Below the pieces are notes generated by a model that saw only the letters and a program-made list of their open reading frames with translations, was not told the origin of the DNA and did no database searches. A stretch of DNA of 64,000 bases, from positions 11,998,501 to 12,062,500 of the forward strand of contig NZ_JAQNDO010000001.1 of assembly GCF_028369105.1 (NCBI RefSeq), in the 5' to 3' direction. Of the stretch, positions 36,582 through 45,339 are shown piece by piece. The first letter of the stretch is position 1. Each line of letters starts with the position of its first letter. The stretch is from Polyangium mundeleinium. Lineage in GTDB: Bacteria > Myxococcota_A > Polyangia > Polyangiales > Polyangiaceae. A program made the translations under genes and the position numbers.

Positions 36582-37031
36582 TCACGGTCCGCCCGGCACG
36601 CAGATCGCCGTCGGCCCGCCCGCCCCCAGACACGAGAACCCCGGATTGCAATCCTGCGCCGAGCCACAGGGCATCGCGCACCGTCCGACCTGCGCATTGC
36701 AGCGATGACCGCCGCATACGATCGCAGTGGCCTCGGAGCACAAGGGGGAGAGCGCGCTCGGCGGGGGCGTGGTGCCTGTCGGCGCGGCTTGTGGTTGCCC
36801 GTATCCCGCGACCTGACCTTGCGGCGCGGTGCCATAAGGTGTCGACGGCCCGTACGGGGCCTGCTGTCCGGCGACGGTCCCTTGCCCGGCCGTAGGTGCG
36901 TACGCGTTGCCGCCCTCGACCGTCGGGGGCGAGCCGTCGGCCTGGCTACCGCCACACGCCGTGAAGAAGAGCACCGCCGCGAGCCCGAGCCCGCCGCTGA
37001 AGCCGTGCTGCCCACGATGTCCTAGCCCCAT
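36582..37031 (-). CDS. Small lipoprotein with C-terminal Cys-rich segment
   Basis: This 149-aa protein has a lipoprotein signal ending LFFTACGG. A Pro/Gly/Gln/Thr-rich extended linker (about residues 30-95) follows. The C-terminus has eight Cys residues in a compact pattern (CSEATAIVCGGHRCNAQVGRC, then CGSAQDCNPGFSC and a final C). The Cys pattern resembles small EGF-like or Dickkopf-like modules seen in myxobacterial lipoproteins. Function is unknown. It ends 8 bp from the desaturase stop on the opposite strand. Confidence 0.7.
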   Translation of the reverse strand: MGLGHRGQHGFSGGLGLAAVLFFTACGGSQADGSPPTVEGGNAYAPTAGQGTVAGQQAPYGPSTPYGTAPQGQVAGYGQPQAAPTGTTPPPSALSPLCSEATAIVCGGHRCNAQVGRCAMPCGSAQDCNPGFSCLGAGGPTAICVPGGP

Positions 37032-37282
37032 GCCCGCAGCCTAGCGGAGACGAGGGCAGGTGGAAAACCCCAACGAGAGGCGGGGGCGTGCTCGACGCAG
37101 TGGGTCAAAACCGAGGGATCGTGCCCGCCGGGCTGTGCCGGGGACGGAGAAGGGCCGTCTACGTGGAGGTGTGTCGACACGCGTTTTCATTTCACGCATC
37201 AATCGCGTGGATGTCGCATGTTTCGACAAACGTTTTCTGAACGAACGCCGCGACGAACGGGCACGGACGCCCGTCCGCTCCC

Positions 37283-38323
37283 TCACGTCCCCTCCGCCTC
37301 CTTGCAGCAGCGGAACCCCTCCTCGTAGCCGTAATCGTCTTCCTTGTGGAACCCCACCGTCGGCCGGCAGCGGCCGCGCACCGGGCCCCACCAGCCGCCT
37401 TTCAGGCCGCTCCGGTTCGGGTATTTCTGCTTCGGCCGCACCACCCATTCGTTGATGTTGCCATTCAGGTCGTACACCCCGAACGGCGACACGCAGCGCG
37501 GCAGTGAGCCCGTCGGCAAGCGCTGGTCGAGCTTCTCCAGCTCGGCCTTGCACTCCGGGCGCTTCATGCACCGTTCGTACTTGAACAGCTTCTTTTCGCG
37601 TTTTCGATAGGGTTTGTCGATGTTGCACGCCGTGGGGTCGCGCTCGTAGCCGTACGTGTACGGCAGCATCGCCTCGCCCTCGCAGGCGAAGTTGAACTCG
37701 GCCTCCGCGCAGAGCCGCTTTCCCTTCGCCTCGCAGAGCTTCTGCGCGTCGCCCCACGAGACCAGGAGCGCCGGCAGCTCGCCTTTCTGGTTTGGCCATT
37801 CATAACGGTCCATGCAGAACCGCATCGGCGTGCGCTTCTTCGAGAGGCACACCGACGGCTCCTCGTACCGCATGCAACGCTCGCTCACCGTGCTCGCCCC
37901 GGAGCCCTCGCCCTGCTCGGAAGCTTTTTTCTTCTTCGCCTGATCCTTCTCGAATTCGTCGTGGTGCTCCACGCACCTCTGCTGCACGAGCGGGCAATAC
38001 TCGCCGGCCACGAGCACCATGTCGCCCGGACAACCCTCGCTCGTCCCAGGCAGCGGCGCATCCGCAGACGCATCCACATCCGCAGACGCATGGGCGTCCG
38101 CATCCGCATCCGCGTCTGCATCTGCATCCAGCGCTGCATCGGCGAGCGCGGCGTCGAGCTCTGCAGCCGCCTCCGCGGCTTCGATCGCGGCGTCCGCAGG
38201 CGCGTCGGGCGCGGCTGGCGTGGAGCCGCCCGAGCACGCGGGGGCCGTCGCCGAGGTGGCGAGCGCGACGCAGAAAAGGAAGCCGAGGCCCAGCCTCGAC
38301 GACGTCGTGTACCGTTCGCTCAT
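37283..38323 (-). CDS. SUMF1-fold lipoprotein with acidic repeat linker
   Basis: This 346-aa protein starts at MSERYTTSSRLGL; its ATG overlaps the stop of the upstream M28 peptidase gene by four bases (ATGA). A lipoprotein signal (ALATSATAPACSGG) is followed by an Asp/Ala repeat linker. The SUMF1-type domain contains FCMDRYEWPNQKG, SWGDAQKLCEAKGKRLCAEAE, YTYGYERDP, NGNINEWV and GLKGGWWGPVRGRCRP. It shares the Cys framework and layout of the SUMF1 lipoprotein at 22.8-23.9 kb, so the two are paralogues. Catalysis is not assured. Coupling with a secreted peptidase suggests a common envelope location. Confidence 0.8.
   Translation of the reverse strand: MSERYTTSSRLGLGFLFCVALATSATAPACSGGSTPAAPDAPADAAIEAAEAAAELDAALADAALDADADADADADAHASADVDASADAPLPGTSEGCPGDMVLVAGEYCPLVQQRCVEHHDEFEKDQAKKKKASEQGEGSGASTVSERCMRYEEPSVCLSKKRTPMRFCMDRYEWPNQKGELPALLVSWGDAQKLCEAKGKRLCAEAEFNFACEGEAMLPYTYGYERDPTACNIDKPYRKREKKLFKYERCMKRPECKAELEKLDQRLPTGSLPRCVSPFGVYDLNGNINEWVVRPKQKYPNRSGLKGGWWGPVRGRCRPTVGFHKEDDYGYEEGFRCCKEAEGT
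38057..38160 (-). repeat. Hexanucleotide-like repeat coding an Asp-Ala linker
   Basis: Variants of GCATCC/GCGTCT/GCAGAC recur through this ~100-bp stretch inside the SUMF1 lipoprotein gene. They encode alternating Ala and Asp (for example DADADADADAHASADVDAS). Six-base units would allow length variation of the linker without loss of frame. Confidence 0.7.
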
Positions 38324-40221
38324 CGGCCCGGGGCGGGGATGATCTTCAGCGCCACGCGCTTGCCGTCGCGCTCGACCTCGACCGTGATCTCGCGACCCGG
38401 CTCCAGGTCGCCGAGCGCGAAGGTGTAGTCGTGCACGTTCGTGATCTCGTGCTTGTCGAGCTTCACGATGATGTCCCCCGCCTGCAGGCCCGCGCGCGCC
38501 GCGGGTGCGTCTGGACGAACGCCCGTGAGCTTCACGCCCTTGCCCTGCCACGCGTAGTCCGGGATCGAGCCGAGCGAGACGCGGAAGGCTCGCCCGCCGC
38601 CCCCGCCGCCACCCTTGTGCGGATCGTGCGCCGCCGGCGCCTCCACGAACGCGAGCCGCTCCGGGCGCTCCGCGACGGCTTGCGTGAGGCGCGCGGCGAG
38701 CGTCGCGGCGAGGTCGATGCCGCCCACATCGACCTTGTCGGCCGTGTCGCTCGGCTTGTGGTAGTCGTCGTGCACGCCCGTGAACAGGAACGCGACGGGC
38801 ACACGCGCCGCCGTGAACGAGGCGTGATCACTCGCGCCGAAGCCCTCGGCGCCGAGCTTCAGCGTGAGCGAGAGCCCCGCGTTCGCCGCGTTCACGAGTT
38901 CCGGCCACGCTGCCGCCGTCCCCGTGCCGTCGACGACCAGCGTCCGGTCACGCATCCGCCCGACCATGTCCGCGTTGATCATCGCCGTCACCGAGCCGAT
39001 CGGCACAGGCGGGTGCTCCACCCAGTGCCGCGAACCCAGCGTGCCGAGCTCCTCCGCGCCGAACGCGATGAACACGATGCTCCGCGCAGGCTTCTCGGCG
39101 AGCTTCGAGAAGCGCCTAGCCACGTCGAGCAGGAGCGCCGTCCCCGAGGCGTTGTCGTCCGCGCCGTGGTGAATCTCGCGCGAGCCCGGCGCGCGTGAGT
39201 GCGACGTGCCGCCCTTCCCGAGGTGATCGTAGTGCGCGCCGACCACGACGTACTCCTCGGCCGTCTTCGAACCCGCGCGCGCCGGCAGCCGCGCGACCAC
39301 GTTCCAAGCGTCCGCGAACGTCGGCTCGATCCGCGTCGCCACGGAGAGCTCCGTGCCCGCGAGCGGCTTCGGCTTCACGGCGGCCTTCGGTGCGCTGACC
39401 GCTGCGTCGTCCCACTTGATCTCCGGGAACAGCACCTTCGCCGCGCTCCGCTTGATCACCACCGCGGGGATGCCCATCCCGCTCGCGTTCTCCGGCGCGG
39501 CCGGAAGCTCCTCGCCTGCGGCCACCACGATCGCCGCGACGGCCTTGTGCTCGCGGGCCGTGCGCAGCTTGTACCGCACGCTCTTGAAGTCGCGCAGCGC
39601 CTCGGCGTTCTTGCCGCCGGACTCGGGCTTCGGCGCGCCGTCCACAATCAGCGCCACCTTCCCTGCGATCTCCTTGCCGGCGTAGTCGTCCCACGACGCC
39701 GCGGGCGCCGTCACGCCGTGCCCGACGAACACGACCTCGCCCTTGGCCTCGCCCGTCTGCGCGCCTTCCGCCGTGATCACGTCGGCCGCTGCCGGCGTCT
39801 TCGCCGCCTTCTGCCCCTTCTTCGCGAGCGAGACGGTCGGCGCCTCGACCTTCGCGCCGACGCGCGCGGAGAACTTCTGCTTGAAGCTCTTGTTGTTCCC
39901 CTCCGCGTCTCCGAACGCCTCGAGCCCGAGCTCGCGGAAGCGCTTCTCCACGTGCTCGGCGGCTTGCTGCGCGCCCGTATCGCCCGTCCCGCGACCTGCG
40001 AACTCGTCCGACGCGAGCTGCTTCACGTCCGCGTCGATCCGCTGCGGATCCCCTTTTTCGATGGGGTTTTCCGCCTTCGGCGCCGCCGCTTGGGGCAGCT
40101 CCGGCGGCGCGGGCGGCGGCGGGGTCACGGGCTCGGCCGCGGGGCCACAGGCGGCGAGCAGGGCGAGGATGGACGCGTGGATCGCGAGGCGCCCACGGAG
40201 GCGTAGGAGGGTCGGCTTCAC
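38320..40221 (-). CDS. M28 family metallopeptidase lipoprotein with PA and PDZ domains
   Basis: GTG 40221 is chosen over GTG 40227 because GAGG lies seven bases upstream. The ~633-aa protein has a lipoprotein signal (ILALLAACGP) and a Pro-rich linker. A PA-like insert (EVVFVGHGVTAP, GKVALIVDGAP) precedes an M28 catalytic domain. Zinc ligands are visible in VVVGAHYDHLG, HHGADDNASG, FGAEELGTLGS, MINADMVG and the late GVHDDYHKPSDT. A C-terminal PDZ domain (GVRPDAPAARAGLQAGDIIVK) follows. It is expected to be an exported aminopeptidase. It is translationally coupled to the SUMF1 lipoprotein gene. Confidence 0.92.
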   Translation of the reverse strand: MKPTLLRLRGRLAIHASILALLAACGPAAEPVTPPPPAPPELPQAAAPKAENPIEKGDPQRIDADVKQLASDEFAGRGTGDTGAQQAAEHVEKRFRELGLEAFGDAEGNNKSFKQKFSARVGAKVEAPTVSLAKKGQKAAKTPAAADVITAEGAQTGEAKGEVVFVGHGVTAPAASWDDYAGKEIAGKVALIVDGAPKPESGGKNAEALRDFKSVRYKLRTAREHKAVAAIVVAAGEELPAAPENASGMGIPAVVIKRSAAKVLFPEIKWDDAAVSAPKAAVKPKPLAGTELSVATRIEPTFADAWNVVARLPARAGSKTAEEYVVVGAHYDHLGKGGTSHSRAPGSREIHHGADDNASGTALLLDVARRFSKLAEKPARSIVFIAFGAEELGTLGSRHWVEHPPVPIGSVTAMINADMVGRMRDRTLVVDGTGTAAAWPELVNAANAGLSLTLKLGAEGFGASDHASFTAARVPVAFLFTGVHDDYHKPSDTADKVDVGGIDLAATLAARLTQAVAERPERLAFVEAPAAHDPHKGGGGGGGRAFRVSLGSIPDYAWQGKGVKLTGVRPDAPAARAGLQAGDIIVKLDKHEITNVHDYTFALGDLEPGREITVEVERDGKRVALKIIPAPGR

Positions 40222-40290
40222 AGCCACGCCTCTACCACGAACGGACGTGCGGGGGCATAACTCGGCTTGTCCGAGCGAAGCCCCAGGCGA

Positions 40291-40704
40291 TCACCAGGGG
40301 GATGCCTTCTGGGCCGTGCGCACGAGCTCGACGGCGCGGCGGCCGATGTACTCCTCGACGTCGGCGGGCGCGATGTGCCGGTCCTTGGCGAAGTCGAACT
40401 CGCGCGGCTTGCCGTCGCCGAACGTCACACGCACGACGGCCGCGTCCCGGGCGAGCTCCACGCGCAGGCTGAAATCGCCGAGCTTCAGCTTGTAGTCGTC
40501 CGCCTGCTCGGCGAACGAGGGCGGCTGCCCCTTGTCGCGCAGCCGGTCGCGGGTGAAGCGCAGTGCCTCGGCGCCCAGCGAGAGCGCGGCCTCGGCCGTG
40601 TGGAGCGCCTCTTGGACGCGCTTTCGATGCCGTTCCTGCTCCTCGGCGTCGCGCTCCGCCTTGGTCTTCGCTGCCTCGATGAGCTCGTCACGCCAGCTTG
40701 CCAC
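40291..40704 (-). CDS. Small hypothetical protein with coiled-coil N-terminus
   Basis: GTG 40704 is preferred because AGGAGG stands five bases before it; a ten-residue longer GTG start exists at 40734. The ~137-aa protein is cytoplasmic and very charged. Residues ~5-60 form a Lys/Glu/Arg-rich helix likely to be a coiled coil (AAKTKAERDAEEQERHRKRV). Residues ~65-125 form a small strand-rich unit (YKLKLGDFSLRVELARDAAVV, KPREFDFAKDRHIAP). No family was recognised. It lies on the same strand as, and between, the MscS and M28 genes without overlap. Confidence 0.6.
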   Translation of the reverse strand: MASWRDELIEAAKTKAERDAEEQERHRKRVQEALHTAEAALSLGAEALRFTRDRLRDKGQPPSFAEQADDYKLKLGDFSLRVELARDAAVVRVTFGDGKPREFDFAKDRHIAPADVEEYIGRRAVELVRTAQKASPW

Positions 40705-40765
40705 GGGGCCCTCCTCGTCTCGGACTTTTGTCACGTATCCTTCAGATCGGTCGCGCTGTAAAGCC

Positions 40766-41959
40766 TCACCGCTCGGGCCTCCTTTCGGCCGGGCCCGGCT
40801 GCGGAGGGGACGGATACGATGCCACGTGCACCGTCTGCGTCGGAAACGCGAGCGCCGAGCCGTTTTTCTCGACGATTTCCATCAGCCCGAGCAGGATCTC
40901 CTCCCGCCACGTGAGGAACTCGGTCCACTCGCAGGAGTCGAGCCACACCATCACCTCGATGGTCAGCGACGACTCGCCGAAGCCGATGAGGTTCACGTTG
41001 ATCGCGTCGGGGTAAATGCCCGGCCGCTCGGCTAGATAACCGCGCATCTCCTCCACGATCCGCCGCACGGCGGCGGGGCGCGTCGAATACACGAGGTTGA
41101 GCTTCGCGTGCAGGCGCAGCCGGTCACGGGCGCTGTAGTTCTCGATCCGCATGTCCGACAGCCGCCCGTTCGGCATCGTCACGAGCGTCCGGTCGAGCGT
41201 CCGGATCCGCGTCGAGCGCAGGCCAATCTGCTCCACGGTCCCCACGAGATCGTCGACCTTCACGTAATCGCCGATGTGCAGCGGCCGGTCCACGCCGATC
41301 GTGAACGAGCCAAACAGATTCTCCAGCGTCTTCTGGCTCGCGAGCGCGACGGCGATACCGCCGATCCCGAGGCCCGCGATGATCCCCGTCACCTGGAGCC
41401 CGAGCTGCCCGAGCACCACGATGAACCCGAAGACCACGAGCAGGACCTTCGCGGCTTTCGTCGAGATCGCCACGAGCGAGAGCGCGCCGCCGCGATCCTT
41501 CGTGTCGCCCGCTTTCGCGATCCGCGCCCCCACGCGGTGGGCGAGCACGTCGAGCAGGCCGAAGAGGCCCCACAGCAGGCTCGCGACGAGCAGCGCGTCG
41601 ACGCCGCGGCCCGCCACGTCGCTCGCCGCGCGGCGCAGCGCGATCGCCGGCTCCACGGACCAGAACGCCGTCGTCCCGAGGAAGAGCGTCGCGGGTCCGC
41701 GGAGCGCGACGAGCAGCTCGTCGTCCCACTTCGTCGCCGTGCGCCGCGCGATCGGCGACATGAGACGCACGAAAAGCGCGGACAGGAGGGCGCCGATGAG
41801 CATCGAGAGCACGAGCGCGAGCGGCAGCGCGACCCACTGCCACATCGCCACGCCGTACACCGACTTCGTGTAAGTCCAGGTGGGGAGGTTGCGGATCACC
41901 CATCCCGGCGTCACGCCGGGCTGCGCGGCGAACAGGGCGATCGGGGGTTGGTCCAGCAT
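40766..41959 (-). CDS. MscS-family mechanosensitive channel
   Basis: The 397-aa protein starts at MLDQPPIALFAA; much longer upstream frames are antisense to the hydrolase gene. There are four to five hydrophobic segments in the first 215 residues. The pore-lining helix has the Gly/Ala pattern typical of MscS (GIIAGLGIGGIAVALASQKT). It is followed by FGSFTIGVDRPLHIGDYVKV, VEQIGLRSTRIRTLD and VTMPNGRLSDM. The beta and alpha/beta cytoplasmic domains end with FPTQTVHV. It releases solutes on hypo-osmotic shock. Confidence 0.92.
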   Translation of the reverse strand: MLDQPPIALFAAQPGVTPGWVIRNLPTWTYTKSVYGVAMWQWVALPLALVLSMLIGALLSALFVRLMSPIARRTATKWDDELLVALRGPATLFLGTTAFWSVEPAIALRRAASDVAGRGVDALLVASLLWGLFGLLDVLAHRVGARIAKAGDTKDRGGALSLVAISTKAAKVLLVVFGFIVVLGQLGLQVTGIIAGLGIGGIAVALASQKTLENLFGSFTIGVDRPLHIGDYVKVDDLVGTVEQIGLRSTRIRTLDRTLVTMPNGRLSDMRIENYSARDRLRLHAKLNLVYSTRPAAVRRIVEEMRGYLAERPGIYPDAINVNLIGFGESSLTIEVMVWLDSCEWTEFLTWREEILLGLMEIVEKNGSALAFPTQTVHVASYPSPPQPGPAERRPER

Positions 41960-42005
41960 GGCGCGCACTGTAGCGAAGGATGCGGCGCGTGGTAGCCTCG
42001 TCTCC

Positions 42006-42893
42006 ATGATCGCAATCGGGCCCGTCTCCGCCCGGACTGACGACGGCTGGCACCTGCGCGGCGAAATCCTCGCCGAAGGCACGCGGCCCGCAGTGGCGCT
42101 GCTCCTGCACGCGATGATGGCGAGCCGCAGGAGCATGGACAAACCACGCGGCGCGGGCCTCGCCGCGACCCTCGCCGCGGCCGGGCTCGCGGTCGTCTCC
42201 ATGGATCTCCGCGGCCACGGCGAGAGCGGCCCCTCCGCGCGAGAAGGCGCGCGGTACACGTACGACGATTGCGTGCTCTTCGACGTCCCCGCGCTCGTCG
42301 GCCTCACCCGCTCCCTGTTCCCAGACAAACGCGTGATCATCATCGGCCACAGCCTCGGCGCGCACGCGGCGCTCGTGTCGGCCGGCGTTTTTCCGGACAA
42401 GGCCCCCGACGCGATCGCCTCGATCGCCGGGAACTTCTGGTTCCCTTCGGACGAACCGAGCGCCGCGCGGCGCGCCGCGAAGGCGGCCACGCTCCGGACC
42501 TGGCTCGCCGCGGCGGAGGCCGTCGGCTATTTTGACCCCAAACCATTGCGCATCGGCTCGGACGCCGTCGCCCTGCCGTACATCCGCCAGTTCTGGAAGG
42601 TGTGGTCCTCCGATCGCTACAGCAGCATGGACGATCGGTACGATTATGCGGAGGCGCTCACCCGCGTCGCCTGCCCGGTCCTCGCCGTGGCGAGCGAGGG
42701 CGACAAACTCCTCGCGCACCCCGCATCCGTCACGCGTTTCTTCTCCCGCATCGGCAGCACGGAGAAGAGGCTGCGCATCGTGACGCACGCCGAGCACGAA
42801 GGCCGGGCGCCGGATCACATGGGGCTCGTGACCGACGCGCGCTCGCTCCCCGTCTGGCGAGACATCGCGGAATGGGCAGCGTCACTCGCCTGA
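42006..42893 (+). CDS. Alpha/beta hydrolase
   Basis: This 295-aa protein has an oxyanion-side motif LLLHAMMAS, the strand-turn MDLRGHGESG (67-75) and the nucleophile elbow GHSLGA with S116. A likely acid lies in AVASEGDKL and a His near HAEHEGRAPDH. Length and motifs fit the lysophospholipase/esterase-like hydrolases. The substrate is unknown. ATG 42006 has no strong ribosome site, but the frame upstream overlaps the divergent MscS gene. It ends 7 bp from the convergent lipoprotein gene. Confidence 0.85.
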   Translation: MIAIGPVSARTDDGWHLRGEILAEGTRPAVALLLHAMMASRRSMDKPRGAGLAATLAAAGLAVVSMDLRGHGESGPSAREGARYTYDDCVLFDVPALVGLTRSLFPDKRVIIIGHSLGAHAALVSAGVFPDKAPDAIASIAGNFWFPSDEPSAARRAAKAATLRTWLAAAEAVGYFDPKPLRIGSDAVALPYIRQFWKVWSSDRYSSMDDRYDYAEALTRVACPVLAVASEGDKLLAHPASVTRFFSRIGSTEKRLRIVTHAEHEGRAPDHMGLVTDARSLPVWRDIAEWAASLA

Positions 42894-42900
42894 CGCGCCT

Positions 42901-43617
42901 TCAATCGATCTGCAAATGCCAGTGCGGCGGCGCCGACTCTTCGAGCAGCGTCACGCCTTTCGCCTCGTTCACGGCCGCGACGAACGCCTTCTTGTCGGAC
43001 GACGACATGTCGCGGTTTCGCACGTCCACGGCCCCCGCGCGGAGGTGCGCCGAAATGTACACGCCGCGGGCGATCTGCGATTTGAGCACCTCGTACATCG
43101 CGGCGACGACGTCGTCCGGCTCCTTCCGCGCCGCGCGTCCTTTCTCGTAGGCCTGCGTGATCTCGCGCGCGGCCTCCTTGTTCCGGTAGAGCCGGATCGG
43201 ATCCCCGCCGAGGCGCAGCATCTTGTACATGGCCTTGGCCTGCCGCGCCGCGTCCCGCGTCCCGCTCGTGACCGTGACGTGTTTTCCCGTCCGCCGGAAG
43301 TACGCCTCGTCGATCGCATCGACCTTGTCCGCGACCGGATCCGGCAGCGTCACGTCCGCGACGGCATTCCAGGCCGGCGGTTTTCCCCGTGGCGTCGACT
43401 TTTCGAGGCGCGGCGGCGATAGCGGCGGACGGGCAGCTTCTTCGGGCGACAGGTTGGGCAGATCGTCGCAGTCGAGGGCGAGCGCGGCGCGTGGTTCGGC
43501 CGTGGAGATGGGCGGCAGAAGGAAGGACGCGTCGAGCTCTGCGACCTCGCGCGAGCAGCCTGCGCCGAGGGCGAGCGCGCAGGCGAGGGCGACCTTTCGA
43601 ACGAGCGAGCTCCGCAT
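42901..43617 (-). CDS. Lipoprotein with M15/VanY-like peptidase domain
   Basis: This 238-aa protein starts at MRSSLVRKVALACA. Its lipoprotein signal ends ALGAGC. After a Pro-rich stretch the C-terminal ~140 residues resemble the M15 (D-Ala-D-Ala carboxypeptidase/VanY-like) fold. VTSGTRDAARQAKAMYK is the usual first helix. The zinc ligands correspond to H-x6-D in SAHLRAGAVDV and the final HWH in PPHWHLQID. It could trim peptidoglycan peptides at the outer or inner membrane. A second shell residue (Glu before HWH) is not obvious, so activity is plausible rather than certain. Confidence 0.72.
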   Translation of the reverse strand: MRSSLVRKVALACALALGAGCSREVAELDASFLLPPISTAEPRAALALDCDDLPNLSPEEAARPPLSPPRLEKSTPRGKPPAWNAVADVTLPDPVADKVDAIDEAYFRRTGKHVTVTSGTRDAARQAKAMYKMLRLGGDPIRLYRNKEAAREITQAYEKGRAARKEPDDVVAAMYEVLKSQIARGVYISAHLRAGAVDVRNRDMSSSDKKAFVAAVNEAKGVTLLEESAPPHWHLQID

Positions 43618-43761
43618 GGGGCGCCCGCGATGTTGCACCGGACAGCCGGGAGCGCCAAAAAAAGCGCGGTCCTTTCGCGGCGCTGTCGGGTATTCTCGGC
43701 GAAATCTGCGGTAGAACGGGCAGACCGGGCTAGACTACCGGGCTGCCCAGGAGACGACGTC

Positions 43762-45324
43762 ATGAGCGCCCCTCGCACGAATGGCACCGCGGCCCCTCGC
43801 ACCCGCCCGCTCACCGGCGCGGAGTACCTCGAGAGCCTGCGCGACGGGCGTGACGTCTGGATCCGCGGCGAACGCGTCACGGACCTGCCAAACCACCCGA
43901 TCTTCCGCAACGCCGCGCGGATGCTCGCGCGCCTCTACGACGCCCTGCACGATCCCGCGCGGCAAGGCGTGCTCACGGCCGAGACGGCCCTCGACTCGGG
44001 CGCCCGGACGCACCGCTTCTTCTGCCTCCCACGGAGCATCGAGGACCTCGTGGCGACGCGCGACGCCATCGCGGAATGGGCGCGCATCACGTACGGCTGG
44101 ATGGGGCAAAGCCCGGAAGAAGGCGCGAGCCTCATTGCGACGCTCGGCGCCGCGCCCGAGGTCTATGGCCGGTTCGCCGACAACGCGCGGACCTGGTATC
44201 GCAATGCGAGCACGCAGGCCCTCTTTTTCCATCACGCGATGCTCGAACGCCGCACGCATCCGCCGAATGCCGCGGCCCCTGCGCCGCTCTACATCGAGCG
44301 CGAGACCGACGCGGGGATCGTCATCAATGGCGCGACGCCCGTCCCCTCGGTCGCGGCGCTCTCCCATGGCAGCTTCGTCGTCCACCCGGGCATCGTGCGC
44401 GACGAGGAGATCCTCCTCTCGTTCGTCGTGCCCATGGACAGCCGCGGCGTGAAGCTGCAATGCCGCCCGAGCGCCACCACGAACACGAAGCTCCACGGCA
44501 GCCCCTTCGACCACCCGCTGACGAGCCGCCTCGAAGAGGACGAGGCCGTCCTTTCGTTCGACGAGGTCCTCGTCCCCTGGGAAAACGTGTTTCTGTATCG
44601 CGACGAAGGCGGGCGAACCGCGGCCTTCCAGCGCGCCTCCTTCGCCGCGCGCGCGAGCTTCCAGGAGTGCACGCGCCTCAGCATCAAGCTCGAATTCCTC
44701 GCGGGCCTGCTTTTGCGCTCCGTCGAGGCGGCAGGCACGGGCGGCTCGCCGGAGGTCCGCGCGGCGCTCGGCGAGGTCCTCTCCTACCGCAATCTGTTTT
44801 GGGGCCTGACCGAGGCGCAGGCGCGGGTCCCGGCCCCCTGGGCGAACGGCGCCTTGCTCCCGAACCCCGAGCATGGTTTGTCCTTCCGCATCTTTTCGAC
44901 CCTCGCTTATCCGCGGCTGCGCGACGTCATCGAGCGGGCGGTAGGCACCGGCCAGGTCTTCCTCTCCGCGAACGCGAGCGACTTCATGAACCCCGAGACG
45001 CGGGCGTACCTCGAGCGCTTCGTGCGCGGCGAGAACGGCTACACCGCGCTCGATCGGGTCAAGCTCACGAAGCTGCTCTGGGACGCGCTCGGCGGCCAGA
45101 TCGACAACCATTTCGCCTCGGGCGACCGCCTGGAGAGCGCCGACGACATGCGCATCGACGTGCTCTCCGCGGCCGCCACGAGTGGCCTCTCCGAGCGCTG
45201 CAAGGCCTTCGCGGGCCGCTGCCTCGACGAGTACGACCTCCAAGGTTGGCGCACCAAGGATCTCTTCACGCCGAACGAGCTCGTCCCGGTCGTCTCCTCG
45301 CGGAGGCGGCCGTCGTCGTGGTGA
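43762..45324 (+). CDS. HpaB-type flavin-dependent monooxygenase, oxygenase component
   Basis: ATG 43762 follows AGGAGAC with eight-base spacing. The 520-aa protein matches the 4-hydroxyphenylacetate 3-monooxygenase / PvcC group of two-component flavin monooxygenases: an N-terminal RTRPLTGAEYLESLRDGR, the central PATTNTKLHGSPFDHPLTSR-like segment, and DEVLVPWENVFLYRD. It would hydroxylate a phenolic substrate using FADH2 supplied by a separate reductase (HpaC type). No reductase gene lies nearby. The substrate could be a phenolic acid or a natural-product intermediate; this cannot be decided. Confidence 0.88.
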   Translation: MSAPRTNGTAAPRTRPLTGAEYLESLRDGRDVWIRGERVTDLPNHPIFRNAARMLARLYDALHDPARQGVLTAETALDSGARTHRFFCLPRSIEDLVATRDAIAEWARITYGWMGQSPEEGASLIATLGAAPEVYGRFADNARTWYRNASTQALFFHHAMLERRTHPPNAAAPAPLYIERETDAGIVINGATPVPSVAALSHGSFVVHPGIVRDEEILLSFVVPMDSRGVKLQCRPSATTNTKLHGSPFDHPLTSRLEEDEAVLSFDEVLVPWENVFLYRDEGGRTAAFQRASFAARASFQECTRLSIKLEFLAGLLLRSVEAAGTGGSPEVRAALGEVLSYRNLFWGLTEAQARVPAPWANGALLPNPEHGLSFRIFSTLAYPRLRDVIERAVGTGQVFLSANASDFMNPETRAYLERFVRGENGYTALDRVKLTKLLWDALGGQIDNHFASGDRLESADDMRIDVLSAAATSGLSERCKAFAGRCLDEYDLQGWRTKDLFTPNELVPVVSSRRRPSSW

Positions 45325-45339
45325 GCCGCGGGCCTCGCC

